From contig NZ_CP113064.1 in the NCBI RefSeq assembly GCF_026625805.1, positions 992,001-1,056,000 on the forward strand: 64,000 bases of DNA. The letters run 5' to 3'. Positions 20,952 to 31,395 of the stretch are shown piece after piece; position 1 is the first letter of the stretch, and every line of letters starts with the position of its first letter. The DNA is from Brevundimonas sp. SL130. GTDB lineage: Bacteria; Pseudomonadota; Alphaproteobacteria; Caulobacterales; Caulobacteraceae. The notes under the pieces are model-generated. The model was given only the letters and a program-made list of their open reading frames with translations, searched no databases and was not told where the DNA came from. A program made the position numbers and the translations under genes.

Positions 20952-21339
20952 CGTCATCCTCGGGCTTGACCCGAGGATCGGGTTGTCCGCAACTCAGCGT
21001 TGATGAGTGAGCGCCGACCTTTCATCGCGACCTATATCGAGGCCAGCCGTCCGCACGGCGTCCTTTACATCGGCATGACCTCGAACCTGTATGAACGCGG
21101 CCATCAACACCGGAACAGCGCGTTCGAAGGCTTCGCACGTCGCTATGGTTGTGGTCTGCTGGTCTGGTACGAGCAGTTCGAGCTGGTCACGGCCGCTATC
21201 CGCAAAGAGAAGGCGCTGAAGCGTTGGAATCGCGTGTGGAAGCTCGAATTGATCGAGCGGACGAACCCTGAGTGGGTCGATCTCTACCCCAGTCTGTGCG
21301 GCTGGGCGCCCGATCCTCGGGTCAAGCCCGAGGATGACG
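20952..21339. repeat. Family A-type inverted repeat enclosing the GIY-YIG gene
   Basis: The arms 20952-20982 and 21309-21339 are perfect 31-base reverse complements. Each contains its own hairpin (CCTCGGGcttgaCCCGAGG) with the same outer TCATCC/GGATGA ends as the other family A repeats. The space between them is the GIY-YIG gene, and the right arm codes for the tail of the protein. Confidence 0.9.
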
Positions 21340-21389
21340 GTGAGGGGAGTGTGAAGGCGTTTTTGAAGCGGCTGGAATCAGGCGAGTGA
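21003..21389 (+). CDS. GIY-YIG nuclease family protein nested in an inverted repeat
   Basis: A 128-residue single-domain protein of the YhbQ/COG2827 kind. TYIEA near the start and VLYIGMTSNLYERGHQH (about 19-36) form the GIY-YIG core with its conserved arginine, and KEKALKRWNRVWKLELIERT carries the conserved glutamate helix. The fold cleaves or nicks DNA; the biological substrate is unknown. The tail PDPRVKPEDDGEG is the translated right arm of the surrounding repeat. The ATG at 21003 is preceded by an in-frame TTG at 21000; no clear ribosome site is seen. Its stop lies close to the convergent tacA-like gene. Confidence 0.85.
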   Translation: MSERRPFIATYIEASRPHGVLYIGMTSNLYERGHQHRNSAFEGFARRYGCGLLVWYEQFELVTAAIRKEKALKRWNRVWKLELIERTNPEWVDLYPSLCGWAPDPRVKPEDDGEGSVKAFLKRLESGE

Positions 21390-21392
21390 CGC

Positions 21393-22841
21393 TCACCCCG
21401 CCTCCTTCAGCTGCCCCTCCAGCCCCTGTTCGCGGACCTTGCGGTACAGGGTGGAGCGGCCGATGCCGAGGCGGCGGGCGATTTCGGACATGTGGCCGGC
21501 GTAGACCTCGATGGCGTGCTGGATCAGGTCGCGTTCGATGTCTTCCAGCGTCCGCAGATGGCCGCGGTCGTCCAGGATGCGGATCGGCTGTTCCGGCAGG
21601 GGCGGCAGGTCCGTGTAGGACGGGGCGGCGTTGGCCGGGGCGGGGGCCGTGTCCGGCATGGGCGCCGTCACGCCCGAGATGGACGGGAAATCATAGGGTT
21701 GCAGGAAGGGCGAGTCGGACAGGACGATGGCGCGGAACACGGCGTTTTCGAGCTGGCGCACATTGCCGGGCCAGTCGAAGGCCTGGAGCATGGCCAGGGT
21801 CTCGGGCGCGCAGCCCATGATCCGCTTGCCTTCCTCGGCGTTGAACCGGGCGATGAAATGATCGACCAGGGCCGGGATGTCCTCGCTGCGTTCGCGTAAG
21901 GACGGGGCCTCGATCGGGAAGACGTTCAGCCGATAGAACAGATCCTCGCGGAAGGCGCCGTCCCGGACCTGTTGGGCGGGGTCGCGATTGGTGGCCGAGA
22001 CGATGCGGACGTCGATCTTGACCGGGCGTTTGCCGCCGACCGGATCGATCTCGCTCTCTTGCAGGGCGCGCAGCAGCTTGACCTGGAGGTCCAGCGGCAG
22101 TTCGCCGATCTCGTCCAGGAACAGGGTGCCGCCGTCGGCCTCGCGGAACTTGCCCAGGGTCTTGTCGACCGCCCCGGTGAAGGCGCCCTTCTCGTGGCCG
22201 AACAGGATGGATTCCGCCAGATTGGCGGGCAGGGCGCCGCAGTTGACGGCGACGAAGGGCTTGCCGGCCCGGTCGCTGGCGCCGTGCAGGGCGCGGGCGA
22301 TGACCTCCTTGCCGACGCCGCTTTCGCCGGTGATCAGGACGGGGATGGAGGATTTGGCGGCGCGGGCGCCGAAGGCCTTGACCATCCGCATGGGGGCGCT
22401 GTCGCCGATGATGTCGTCGAAGCTGGCGCGGCCCTGCGCCCGTTTGGTCAGCCGGCCGACCTCGGCGGTCAGTTGATCCAGCTTCAGGGCGTTGCGCACC
22501 CCGACCAGCAGGCGTTCGGGCCCGACCGGCTTGACGAAGAAGTCCTGGGCGCCGGCCTGCATGGCCTTGACCACGGTGTCGATGCCGCCGTTGGCCGTCA
22601 GGACGATGACCGGGGTGGTCAAGCCTGCGCTGCGCAGCTCGGCCAGGCACTCCAGACCCGACATCTCGGGCATGACCATGTCGAGCAGGATGACGTCGGC
22701 GCCGCCGCCGCGCGTCATCCGGTCGATGGCCTCGCCGCCGCCGGCCGCATGGACCACGGCGTGACCGTCGCGTTCGAGCACAGCCTGCAACAGGCGGCGC
22801 TGGGTCGGATCGTCGTCGACCACCAGAACGGTCTTGGCCAT
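21393..22841 (-). CDS. tacA: NtrC-family sigma-54 response regulator, TacA-like
   Basis: A 482-residue regulator in three parts. The receiver domain has acidic pocket VVDDDP, phospho-acceptor D54 and K104. The AAA+ sigma-54 activation domain has Walker A GESGVGKE (172-179), GAFTGA (219-224) and GGTLFLDEIGELP. A Fis-type helix-turn-helix ends the protein (EIARRLGIGRSTLYRKV). GAFTGA contacts sigma-54 and is intact. The sequence recalls TacA of Caulobacter, which controls stalk genes downstream of ShkA-ShpA; that assignment is from memory, so the symbol is moderate confidence. No partner kinase lies nearby. Confidence 0.85.
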   Translation of the reverse strand: MAKTVLVVDDDPTQRRLLQAVLERDGHAVVHAAGGGEAIDRMTRGGGADVILLDMVMPEMSGLECLAELRSAGLTTPVIVLTANGGIDTVVKAMQAGAQDFFVKPVGPERLLVGVRNALKLDQLTAEVGRLTKRAQGRASFDDIIGDSAPMRMVKAFGARAAKSSIPVLITGESGVGKEVIARALHGASDRAGKPFVAVNCGALPANLAESILFGHEKGAFTGAVDKTLGKFREADGGTLFLDEIGELPLDLQVKLLRALQESEIDPVGGKRPVKIDVRIVSATNRDPAQQVRDGAFREDLFYRLNVFPIEAPSLRERSEDIPALVDHFIARFNAEEGKRIMGCAPETLAMLQAFDWPGNVRQLENAVFRAIVLSDSPFLQPYDFPSISGVTAPMPDTAPAPANAAPSYTDLPPLPEQPIRILDDRGHLRTLEDIERDLIQHAIEVYAGHMSEIARRLGIGRSTLYRKVREQGLEGQLKEAG

Positions 22842-22955
22842 GGGGCGTCCCTTGTCATCACCGAGGGGCCGCCCGTGGATCGGACTGGCCCGTTTCGGGA
22901 CGATTTCTAGGGGGACGAGGTGAAAATCGGGTGAGAGGGCGTGGTGAGCGGGGGG

Positions 22956-24749
22956 TTAACGGGGCGTCGCACTGGGGCAACCGGTCGAGACTTCCGCGTC
23001 CAGAGGCGCGCCGTTCAAGGTGAGGTCAGGCAGGCGCGCCGCGCGCGTGCCGATCCGGCCCTCGGCCAGGGCCGCGCCCAAATCTGTTCCTGGGGTAAAG
23101 CAGGCTGAACTATAGCGCGCGTGCTCGAACCACCGCCCGTCCGGCTCTTGAATGAAGGCCATGATGACGCCGTGCGTGGCGACCAGCAGGTCATCGCGGC
23201 CATCGCCGTTCAGGTCCAGGGCGCGGGTGCGGCATGGGGCGGCGCCGGCGCAGCCGCGCAAGACCGGCTCCAGACGCCCCAGTTGAGCGGTGAAGCTGTC
23301 GGGGACCGGCGGCTGGCCGGGCGCGGGCTCCAGTCGGACCTTGCGCGCCGTCGCTGCGGCAACGGCGGGGTCGCCCAGATCAAAGGCGTGGCGGTTGGTC
23401 TTGGCGCGGGCTTCCCGCGCGTATTGGGCCACCTGTGGATTCTCGGAGCGGGTCAGGCGATCTAGAGCCGCCAGCCCCGCCTTGCCGCTGTCGAACCGCA
23501 GGAATTCATAGTCGAAATCCTGAGGCTTAACCGCCCCGCGCTCCAGCCGCGCGACCTGATCCGCAACCGACAGCCGCGCCGGGTCGGCGATGGGGCTGAA
23601 CAGGGCCAGGATGACGGCGACCGAAAGGACGGCGGCGAGGATGTTGGTCGGCTCCAGCGGCTTCATCCAGGGGCCGGGGCGCAAGGCGGCGAACAGATAG
23701 CCCAGGCCATGGACCGCGCCGATCACAGCACAGGCCGTGGCGATGATCCGATCCGGCGTCAGCCCGTGCTGGCCGATGCGCAGCGCCAGGCCCCAGAAGG
23801 CCAGGGCGATCAGGGGCGCGATCAGGGCTGAGGCGACCCGGACGCCGTAGCGCAGGACCACCGGAGGGCGATGGTCGGGACGGCCGTCCTGATAGGCGGT
23901 GTTGATCAGCACGATCAGGGCCGCCGCCGCCGACAGGACCAGGGCCGTCGCGCTGCCCGTCTGCCACAGGCCGCCCAGACCGGTGAAGGGCAGGGCCGCG
24001 AGGAAGCCGCCGACCAACACGGTGATCACCAGCAGAAGCCAGGACAACAGCATCAGGGCGACGGTCCGTACGCCCCGGATCAGGCCGTCGCGCACATCGG
24101 TCAGATGCACGGCTGTGGCGAAGGCCAGGCCGGTCAGGGGCAGTGTGAACCAGCCCTTTTCCAGCAGGTCGCTGAGGAAGCTGAGCCCGATGATCTTGAA
24201 CAGGGCCGCTCCCAGCAGAAGCAGCAGCCAGAAGGCGCCGGCGAAGCCGACGGACAGCACACCCTGCACCCCCGCCATCCAGGCGGCGTCGAAATAGGCG
24301 GCGAAGGGCGCAACCAGCCGACGCTCACGGTCCGCCGGCACGACCAGATGATGGGCGATGAACAGGGCCGCCGCCGCGAAGACGAACAGGGGGAAGGTCG
24401 CCTCGCGCGCGCCGTCGGCCTGGCGGGCGATGTCGTGCCAGGCCAGGAAGGCCAGCGCCGCCCCCGCGATCAGGCTCCAGACGACATAGACCCAGAGCCG
24501 CAGCTTGCCGACGCCGGTCAGCAGGACGGCGGGCAGGAACAGGGCGGTCAGCAGGGATGGGGCGAACAGGTCGGGATGGCGTTGCGACCAGCTGGCGCTG
24601 TCGCCCTCGGTGGCGCGCAGCAGCAGGTACAGGACGATGCCCTGCAACAGACCGACGGTCAGCCGCACGATGGCGATACGGCGGCGGTCGCCGTCCGGCG
24701 TGGTCCCGCCCCAGCCCGTGCCGAGAATATTCGCCGCTTCGGTGGTCAT
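22956..24749 (-). CDS. DUF4153 multi-spanning membrane protein
   Basis: A 597-residue protein. The N-terminal two thirds contain about eleven hydrophobic segments, with SLIAGAALAFLAWHDIARQ and similar helices, as in DUF4153. The C-terminal third is soluble and includes LDLNGDGRDDLLVATHG, resembling an FG-GAP or EF-hand-like repeat motif, probably in the periplasm. The function of the family is unknown. It stands alone on the minus strand about 110 bases from the TacA-like gene. Confidence 0.75.
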   Translation of the reverse strand: MTTEAANILGTGWGGTTPDGDRRRIAIVRLTVGLLQGIVLYLLLRATEGDSASWSQRHPDLFAPSLLTALFLPAVLLTGVGKLRLWVYVVWSLIAGAALAFLAWHDIARQADGAREATFPLFVFAAAALFIAHHLVVPADRERRLVAPFAAYFDAAWMAGVQGVLSVGFAGAFWLLLLLGAALFKIIGLSFLSDLLEKGWFTLPLTGLAFATAVHLTDVRDGLIRGVRTVALMLLSWLLLVITVLVGGFLAALPFTGLGGLWQTGSATALVLSAAAALIVLINTAYQDGRPDHRPPVVLRYGVRVASALIAPLIALAFWGLALRIGQHGLTPDRIIATACAVIGAVHGLGYLFAALRPGPWMKPLEPTNILAAVLSVAVILALFSPIADPARLSVADQVARLERGAVKPQDFDYEFLRFDSGKAGLAALDRLTRSENPQVAQYAREARAKTNRHAFDLGDPAVAAATARKVRLEPAPGQPPVPDSFTAQLGRLEPVLRGCAGAAPCRTRALDLNGDGRDDLLVATHGVIMAFIQEPDGRWFEHARYSSACFTPGTDLGAALAEGRIGTRAARLPDLTLNGAPLDAEVSTGCPSATPR

Positions 24750-24812
24750 GACGCGCCCCTTCGCCCGGCTCGGAGCCCGAGTGGGCGCGCCATCTAACCG
24801 CAGCGGGGGCGT

Positions 24813-25298
24813 TCAGGGAAGCGTCGCCTCGATCCGGCAGGCGCGCGCCAGATAGCAGCCGCGCGGGGCGAAATGGATGTGGACCTGGTCCAGGGCCGGA
24901 TGGTCGAACGCCTCGGCCAGGCGCGCGTCCAGATCGGCGCCGTCGATCACCAGCCCCTCCAGCATCAGGTTGCGCCGGTCATAGAGGCGCAGCGACAGCG
25001 GCCGTTTGGTCAGCATCTCCGGCGCCGGGCCTGTGATCGGCGCCTGTTCCACCGCCGACTCGCGCACGAAAATCGGGCCGGAGGCGCGATAGGGCGAGGT
25101 CGGGTCGGTCAGATGGGCGTGATTGACCAGCACCAGGGCTTCGCCGGCGTCGGCGTCGCGCAGACTGACCCGGCAGGGGGCGCGACCGGGGGCGTCGGCG
25201 ACCCAGCGGCGCGCGCCGGCGGCGGCTAAGTCTTTATCGGACATGGCGAAATAGGGCGCGAAGGGCTCAAGGGGAAGGGCATGGATACGGTAGGTCAT
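24813..25298 (-). CDS. DUF1203 family protein
   Basis: A 161-residue protein from the ATG at 25298 (MTYRIHALPLEPFAPYFAMSD), preceded by AGGAGAT at good spacing; upstream in-frame codons are not credible. The conserved pieces RRWVADAPGRAPCRVSLRDA, LVLVNHAHLTDPTSPYRASGPIFVR and the final cysteine-containing HFAPRGCYLARACRI match DUF1203. No role is established. Confidence 0.82.
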   Translation of the reverse strand: MTYRIHALPLEPFAPYFAMSDKDLAAAGARRWVADAPGRAPCRVSLRDADAGEALVLVNHAHLTDPTSPYRASGPIFVRESAVEQAPITGPAPEMLTKRPLSLRLYDRRNLMLEGLVIDGADLDARLAEAFDHPALDQVHIHFAPRGCYLARACRIEATLP

Positions 25299-25401
25299 TT
25301 GGGATCTCCTGGGTGAGGGGATCTGATTGCGACGATCTGCGCGCGGCGTCTGGCGGCTTGCGGCCGTTGCATCGGCTTCGCCGCGCCCCCACAAAGGCGG
25401 C

Positions 25402-27210
25402 ATGAACGCCCCCTTCAAAGCCCCGCCCCAGTCAGAACCTGCGGAAGCCCCGCTGTGGGACCTGACCGACCTCTATGGTTCACGCGACGACGTCCGGATC
25501 GCCGCCGACCTGGCCAAGGCCCGCGCCCTGGTGGACGAGCTGAACGGCCTGCAAGGCCGGCTGGCGGGGCAGGGGGGCGATCCGGCCGCCTTGGGCGCCG
25601 CGCTGGATCGGGCGATCAGCCTGTATGAACAGGCGTCCGACGTGCTGGGCGCCCTGGGCGCCTACGCCTTCCTGGCCGCCTCGACGGCGCGGGACGACGC
25701 GGGGGCGCAGGGGTTCGAGGCCGATGTGCGCGAGAAGATCACCGCCATCGCCACCCCGACCGTCTGGCTGACGCTGGAGATCAACCAGATCGACGACGCC
25801 GCCCTGGAGGCCGCGCTGACCGCCCACGCCGGCGCATCGCGCTGGCGGCCGTGGCTGCGGCGGGTGCGGGCGATGAAGCCGCACGAGCTGTCGAGCGAGT
25901 TGGAGACCTTCATCGCCGAACGCGGCCCGATCACGGCCCAATGGCCGCGTCTGTTCGACGAACAGCTGGCGGCCCTTAGGGCGAAGGCCGGGAATGAGAG
26001 CCTGACCCTGGCCGAGGCCCTGAACCGGCTGTCGGACGCCAAGCCCGCGCGCCGCAAGGCCGCCGCCGAGGGCCTGTCGGAGGCCTTGGCCGCCCGCGCC
26101 CCGACCCTGGCCCTGGTGCTGAACACGGTCGCCGCCGACAAGGCGATGGAGGATCGCTGGCGCGGTTTCAAACGGCCCGCCGACGGCCGCCACCTGGGCA
26201 ATGAGGTCGACGGCGAGGCGGTGGACGCCATGGCCGAGGCCGTCGCCGCCGCCTATCCGCAGCTGTCGCACCGCTATTATGCGCTGAAGGCCAAGGCCAT
26301 GGGCAAGGCGCGGCTGGACCACTGGGACCGCAACGCCCCGATCGAGACCACCGCCCCGCGCGCCTTCACCTGGACCCAGGGGCGCGAGATCGTGCTGGAC
26401 AGTTTCTCGGACCTGGGCGGCGACTTCGCCGAGCGGGCCGCCGGCTTCTTCGACAAGCCGTGGATCGACGGCCGCGCCCGGCCGGGCAAACAGTCGGGCG
26501 CCTATGCCCATCCGGTCACCGCCGACCGCCACCCCTATGTCTTCCTGAACTGGATGGGCGAGCGGCGCGACGTCCTGACCCTGGCCCACGAACTGGGCCA
26601 CGGGGTGCACCAGACCCTGGCGGCGGACCAGGGCACCCTGTTGGCCGACACGCCCCTGACCCTGGCCGAGACCGCCTCCATCTTCGCCGAGGGGCTGACG
26701 TTTGATCGTCTGCTGGCGACGGCGCCCAAGCGCGAGCAGCGCGGCCTGCTGGCCGGGCGGATCGAGGACGGGCTGAACACCGTGGTGCGCCAGATCGCCT
26801 TCCACCGGTTCGAGACCCGCTTCCATGACGAGCGCCAGAAGGGCGAGGTCTCGCAGCAGCGGATCAACGAGCTGTGGCTGACCGAGATGGGCGCCTCGCT
26901 GGGCCCGGCGGTGACGCTGAACCCCGGGTATGAGCACTGGTGGGCCTATGTCAGCCACTTCGTCCATTCGCCCTTCTACGTCTACGCCTACGCCTTCGGC
27001 GACCTGCTGGTGGCGGCGCTGATGGAGGCGCGGCGGGCCGATCCGACGGGGTTCACGCCGCTGTATCGCGACCTGCTGGCCGGGGGCGGGGCCAAGACCT
27101 ATGTCGAGGCGCTGAAGCCCTTCGGCCTCAATCCGCGCGACCCGGCCTTCTGGAGCGTGGGCTGCAAGCGGCTGGAACGGTTGGTGGATCAGTTCGACGC
27201 GTTGGGGTGA
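25402..27210 (+). CDS. M3-family oligoendopeptidase
   Basis: A zinc peptidase of about 602 residues from the ATG at 25402 (MNAPFKAPPQSEPAEAP). The catalytic helix ends LTLAHELGHGVHQ (HELGH about 396-400) with the third ligand in ETASIFAEGLTFD. The N-terminal helical domain and the PYVFLNWMGERRDVLTLAHELGH layout fit the PepF/M3B group that degrades short peptides in the cytoplasm. The longer frame from 25327 is not supported. Confidence 0.88.
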   Translation: MNAPFKAPPQSEPAEAPLWDLTDLYGSRDDVRIAADLAKARALVDELNGLQGRLAGQGGDPAALGAALDRAISLYEQASDVLGALGAYAFLAASTARDDAGAQGFEADVREKITAIATPTVWLTLEINQIDDAALEAALTAHAGASRWRPWLRRVRAMKPHELSSELETFIAERGPITAQWPRLFDEQLAALRAKAGNESLTLAEALNRLSDAKPARRKAAAEGLSEALAARAPTLALVLNTVAADKAMEDRWRGFKRPADGRHLGNEVDGEAVDAMAEAVAAAYPQLSHRYYALKAKAMGKARLDHWDRNAPIETTAPRAFTWTQGREIVLDSFSDLGGDFAERAAGFFDKPWIDGRARPGKQSGAYAHPVTADRHPYVFLNWMGERRDVLTLAHELGHGVHQTLAADQGTLLADTPLTLAETASIFAEGLTFDRLLATAPKREQRGLLAGRIEDGLNTVVRQIAFHRFETRFHDERQKGEVSQQRINELWLTEMGASLGPAVTLNPGYEHWWAYVSHFVHSPFYVYAYAFGDLLVAALMEARRADPTGFTPLYRDLLAGGGAKTYVEALKPFGLNPRDPAFWSVGCKRLERLVDQFDALG

Positions 27211-27234
27211 GGTTGGGGGGCTTCCTCTCGTTCC

Positions 27235-27342
27235 CGTCATCCTAGGCCTTGTGCCTAGGATCCATAAACACAGGCGTATGAAGTCGGCGCACCCCGTTCG
27301 ACACCGGGCGTATGGATCCTAGGCACAAGGCCTAGGATGACG
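27235..27342. repeat. Family A paired-hairpin repeat after the M3 peptidase gene
   Basis: Arms CGTCATCCTAGGCCTTGTGC with CTAGGATCCATA and its reverse complement, separated by about 44 bases. The arms are identical to those at 5679-5786. It sits in the 268-base gap before the cytochrome oxidase subunit gene. Confidence 0.9.
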
Positions 27343-27478
27343 ACGGTTGGGGGCTGGGATGACGATGGGCTGGGCCGGGAGGGGCGACTTTTTGGGGGCG
27401 GAGGCGGTCGCCGAGGAGGCTGGCGTCCGGCCGAACCCGCGCTATAGTCCCCCCAACGATTAGACCCAGGGAGCTCTC

Positions 27479-27751
27479 ATGGCCAAGGCCAAAAACCCCG
27501 CCACCGCCCAGGCCGACGCGGATGCGAACGCCTATGTCCGGGGCGAGATGCAGATCAATGAACAGGCGGCGACGTTCAAACTGTTCATGGACCTGACCAA
27601 ATGGGGCTCGCTGGGCGTGGCCTGTCTGCTGGTCTTCCTGACGCTGTGGTTCCATCCGGGCGGCAGCCTGGTGGCGGCCCTGGTCGGCGCGGTGGTGCTG
27701 GGCGGCGTGGGCTTCGTCGCCCTGAAGCCCAAGGCTGACGCCGGTCACTGA
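27479..27751 (+). CDS. aa3-type cytochrome c oxidase subunit IV-like protein
   Basis: A 90-residue protein with a soluble N-terminal half (MKKxxx-free, alanine-rich) and two membrane helices (about 43-60 and 63-82). The segment YVRGEMQINEQAATFKLFMDLTKWGSL is typical of the short bacterial aa3-type oxidase subunit IV family. It stands next to the transhydrogenase genes, a common arrangement in alphaproteobacteria. Confidence 0.8.
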   Translation: MAKAKNPATAQADADANAYVRGEMQINEQAATFKLFMDLTKWGSLGVACLLVFLTLWFHPGGSLVAALVGAVVLGGVGFVALKPKADAGH

Positions 27752-27844
27752 GGGTCCGCCTGGCGGGCGAAAGAACGACGCGCTTTGACGGCGCGCTCGG
27801 AACCGGCCTAGTCTCGTGTCCCAAAGAAGAACAAGGGGATTCGC

Positions 27845-28978
27845 TTGGCTGTCGCTATCGCCGTCACCCGTGAACGTCGCGAAGGCGAGACGCGCTGCGC
27901 CGTCACGCCCGAGACGGTCAAGAAGCTGATCGCCCTGGGCGCGACCGTCTCGGTCGAGGCGGGGACCGGCCTGGGTTCCTCCATTCCCGATGCGGACTAT
28001 GTCGCGGCCGGCGCGGCGGTGAAGCCGGACACCCGCGCGGTGCTGGACGGCGCCGACATCGTGCTGAAGGTGCGCGGCCCCACGGCCCAGGAGACCAGCG
28101 CCCTGAAACCCGGCGCGATCGTGGTCGCCATGCTGGACGCCTGGCGCGACAAGGCCACGGTCGAGGCCCTGCGCGGCGCCAACGCCACCGCCTTCGCCAT
28201 GGAGTTCGTGCCCCGCATCACCCGCGCCCAGGTCATGGACGTGCTGTCGTCCCAGGCCAATCTGGCCGGCTATCGGGCGGTGATCGAAGCGGCCTACGCC
28301 TATGGCAAGGGGTTCCCGATGATGATGACGGCGGCCGGCACGGTCGCCGCCGCCAAATGCTTCATCATGGGCGTGGGCGTCGCCGGGCTTCAGGCCATCG
28401 CCACGGCGCGGCGTCTGGGCGCCGTCGTCACCGCCACCGACGTTCGTCCCGCCACCAAGGAACAGGTCGAGAGCCTGGGCGCCAAATTCCTGGCCGTCGA
28501 GGACGAGGAGTTCAAGAACGCCCAGACCGCCGGCGGCTACGCCAAGCCGATGTCGCCCGAATATCAGGCCAAACAGGCCGAACTGACCGCCAGCCATGTG
28601 GTCAAACAGGACATCGTCATCACCACCGCCTTGATCCCCGGCCGCGCCGCCCCGGTCCTGCTGACGGCGGCCCATGTGGCCTCGATGAAGCCGGGCTCGG
28701 TCATCGTCGACCTGGCGGTCGAGGCGGGGGGGAATGTCGAGGGCTCGAAGCTGAACGAGGTGGTGACCACCGCGAACGGCGTGACCATCGTCGGCTGGTC
28801 CAACCTGCCCGGCCGCATCGCCGCCGACGCCAGCGCCCTCTACGCCCGCAACCTGTCGGCCTTCGTGGGGCTGATGGTCAAGGACGGGGTTCTGGCGGTG
28901 GATCTGGAGGATGAGATCCTGAAGGCGGCCGTGGTGACGCACGGCGGGGCCGTGGTGCATGAGGGGGTTAGGGGATGA
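27845..28978 (+). CDS. pntAA: NAD(P) transhydrogenase alpha subunit, soluble domain (PntAA)
   Basis: A 377-residue NAD(H)-binding subunit of the proton-translocating transhydrogenase. It starts at TTG 27845 (TTG GCT GTC), with AAGGGGA just upstream. IAVTRERREGETRCAVTPETV, GYRAVIEAA, the Rossmann segment and VKQDIVITTALIPGRAAPVL fit the family. The enzyme couples proton flow to NADPH formation from NADH. In this split form the soluble alpha part is separate from the membrane part encoded by pntAB. Confidence 0.93.
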   Translation: MAVAIAVTRERREGETRCAVTPETVKKLIALGATVSVEAGTGLGSSIPDADYVAAGAAVKPDTRAVLDGADIVLKVRGPTAQETSALKPGAIVVAMLDAWRDKATVEALRGANATAFAMEFVPRITRAQVMDVLSSQANLAGYRAVIEAAYAYGKGFPMMMTAAGTVAAAKCFIMGVGVAGLQAIATARRLGAVVTATDVRPATKEQVESLGAKFLAVEDEEFKNAQTAGGYAKPMSPEYQAKQAELTASHVVKQDIVITTALIPGRAAPVLLTAAHVASMKPGSVIVDLAVEAGGNVEGSKLNEVVTTANGVTIVGWSNLPGRIAADASALYARNLSAFVGLMVKDGVLAVDLEDEILKAAVVTHGGAVVHEGVRG

Positions 28979-28990
28979 CGGCGAACGAAA

Positions 28991-29145
28991 CCCTCTCCCT
29001 CCCCGTTCCGGGGAGGGTGGTCGGCGCGTCAGCGACGACCGGGTGGGAGCGGCCGCAGGCCGCGCGTTCCACCAGATTCTGCGCCGCCCCCACCCGTCTG
29101 ACGCTTCGCGTCAGCCACCCTCCCCGTGCCGGGGAGGGAGAAAGG
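28991..29145. repeat. Family C paired-hairpin repeat between pntAA and pntAB
   Basis: Ends CCTCTCCCTCCCCGTTCCGG and CCCTCCCCGTGCCGGGGAGG form inverted arms with hairpin tips. Inner GGGTGGGAGCGGCC and GCCGCCCCCACCC also pair, with about 40 bases between. The right end overlaps the purine-rich stretch just before pntAB, so the repeat may now supply its ribosome-binding site. Confidence 0.85.
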
Positions 29146-29150
29146 TAATC

Positions 29151-29486
29151 ATGGAACACGTCGATCCCACCGTCTTCCGCCTGGCCATCTTCGTCCTGGC
29201 CATCTTCGTCGGCTATTATGTCGTCTGGAGCGTGACCCCGGCCCTGCACACGCCGCTGATGGCCGTGACCAATGCGGTGTCCAGCGTCATCATCGTCGGC
29301 GGCCTGATCGCGGCGGCCGCCGTGTCGGGCGACGTCACCGGCCCCAGCGCCTGGATCGCCAAGGGCGCGGGCGTGCTGGCCGTGACCCTGGCCAGCGTCA
29401 ACATCTTCGGCGGCTTCATGGTCACCCGTAGGATGCTGGCCATGTACAAGAAGAAGGAGCGGCCGGCTCCCAAGAGCGCCGCATGA
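29151..29486 (+). CDS. pntAB: NAD(P) transhydrogenase alpha subunit, membrane domain (PntAB)
   Basis: A 111-residue membrane protein with three or four helices (FRLAIFVLAIFVGYYVVW, AVSSVIIVGGLIAAA, VLAVTLASVNIFGGFMVTRRML). This is the small membrane-spanning alpha-2 subunit found in split transhydrogenases. The start ATG at 29151 follows AAAGG. Its stop overlaps the next gene by 4 bases. Confidence 0.9.
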   Translation: MEHVDPTVFRLAIFVLAIFVGYYVVWSVTPALHTPLMAVTNAVSSVIIVGGLIAAAAVSGDVTGPSAWIAKGAGVLAVTLASVNIFGGFMVTRRMLAMYKKKERPAPKSAA

Positions 29487-29749
29487 CCGACGCCGCGCAG
29501 ATCGCCGTCGGGGGCTCCTGGGTCGCCACCGGCCTGGGGTTCGGCCTGTGGCTGTACGGCTGGTTCGGGACCAAGGTTCCGATCAAGCGTCAGCGGCTGC
29601 ACGACTGCGGCATCGCCTTTGTCTTTTCGGCCATTCTGGTCCGGGTCGTGACCCAGGACCGGCCGTTGGGCGTCTTCGAATGGGCCCTGTTCTTCATCGG
29701 CCCGTTGTTCATCGCCGCCGCCCTGTGGCGGTTGGCGCGCACGTCTTGA
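29483..29749 (+). CDS. Small membrane protein embedded in the pnt operon
   Basis: An 88-residue protein with hydrophobic segments at about 8-28, 45-57 and 66-83. No family is recognised. It overlaps pntAB by 4 bases and ends 13 bases before the pntB start, so it is certainly co-transcribed. It could be an accessory or assembly factor for transhydrogenase, or unrelated. Confidence 0.75.
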   Translation: MTDAAQIAVGGSWVATGLGFGLWLYGWFGTKVPIKRQRLHDCGIAFVFSAILVRVVTQDRPLGVFEWALFFIGPLFIAAALWRLARTS

Positions 29750-29762
29750 GGGGAGGGGCGTG

Positions 29763-31184
<1,422 letters not shown>

Positions 31185-31195
31185 CGCCCCACGTT

Positions 31196-31303
31196 CGTCA
31201 TCCTAGGCCTTGTGCCTAGGATCCATAAACACAGGCGTCTCCGCAAGGGGCGCGGCTTTTAACACCGGGCGTATGGATCCTAGGCACAAGGCCTAGGATG
31301 ACG
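31196..31303. repeat. Family A paired-hairpin repeat after pntB
   Basis: The arms are identical to those at 5679 and 27235 (CGTCATCCTAGGCCTTGTGC and its complement), with a different 44-base spacer. It begins 11 bases after the pntB stop, so it could serve as a transcript 3' end. Confidence 0.9.
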
Positions 31304-31395
31304 GGCGGAGGGAGGCTGTCACTCGTCGCCGCCCATCGTCTCGCCGACCGCCGAAACCCCTATCGCCCGGCCCGCACCGGCGCTATCACGCGTCC

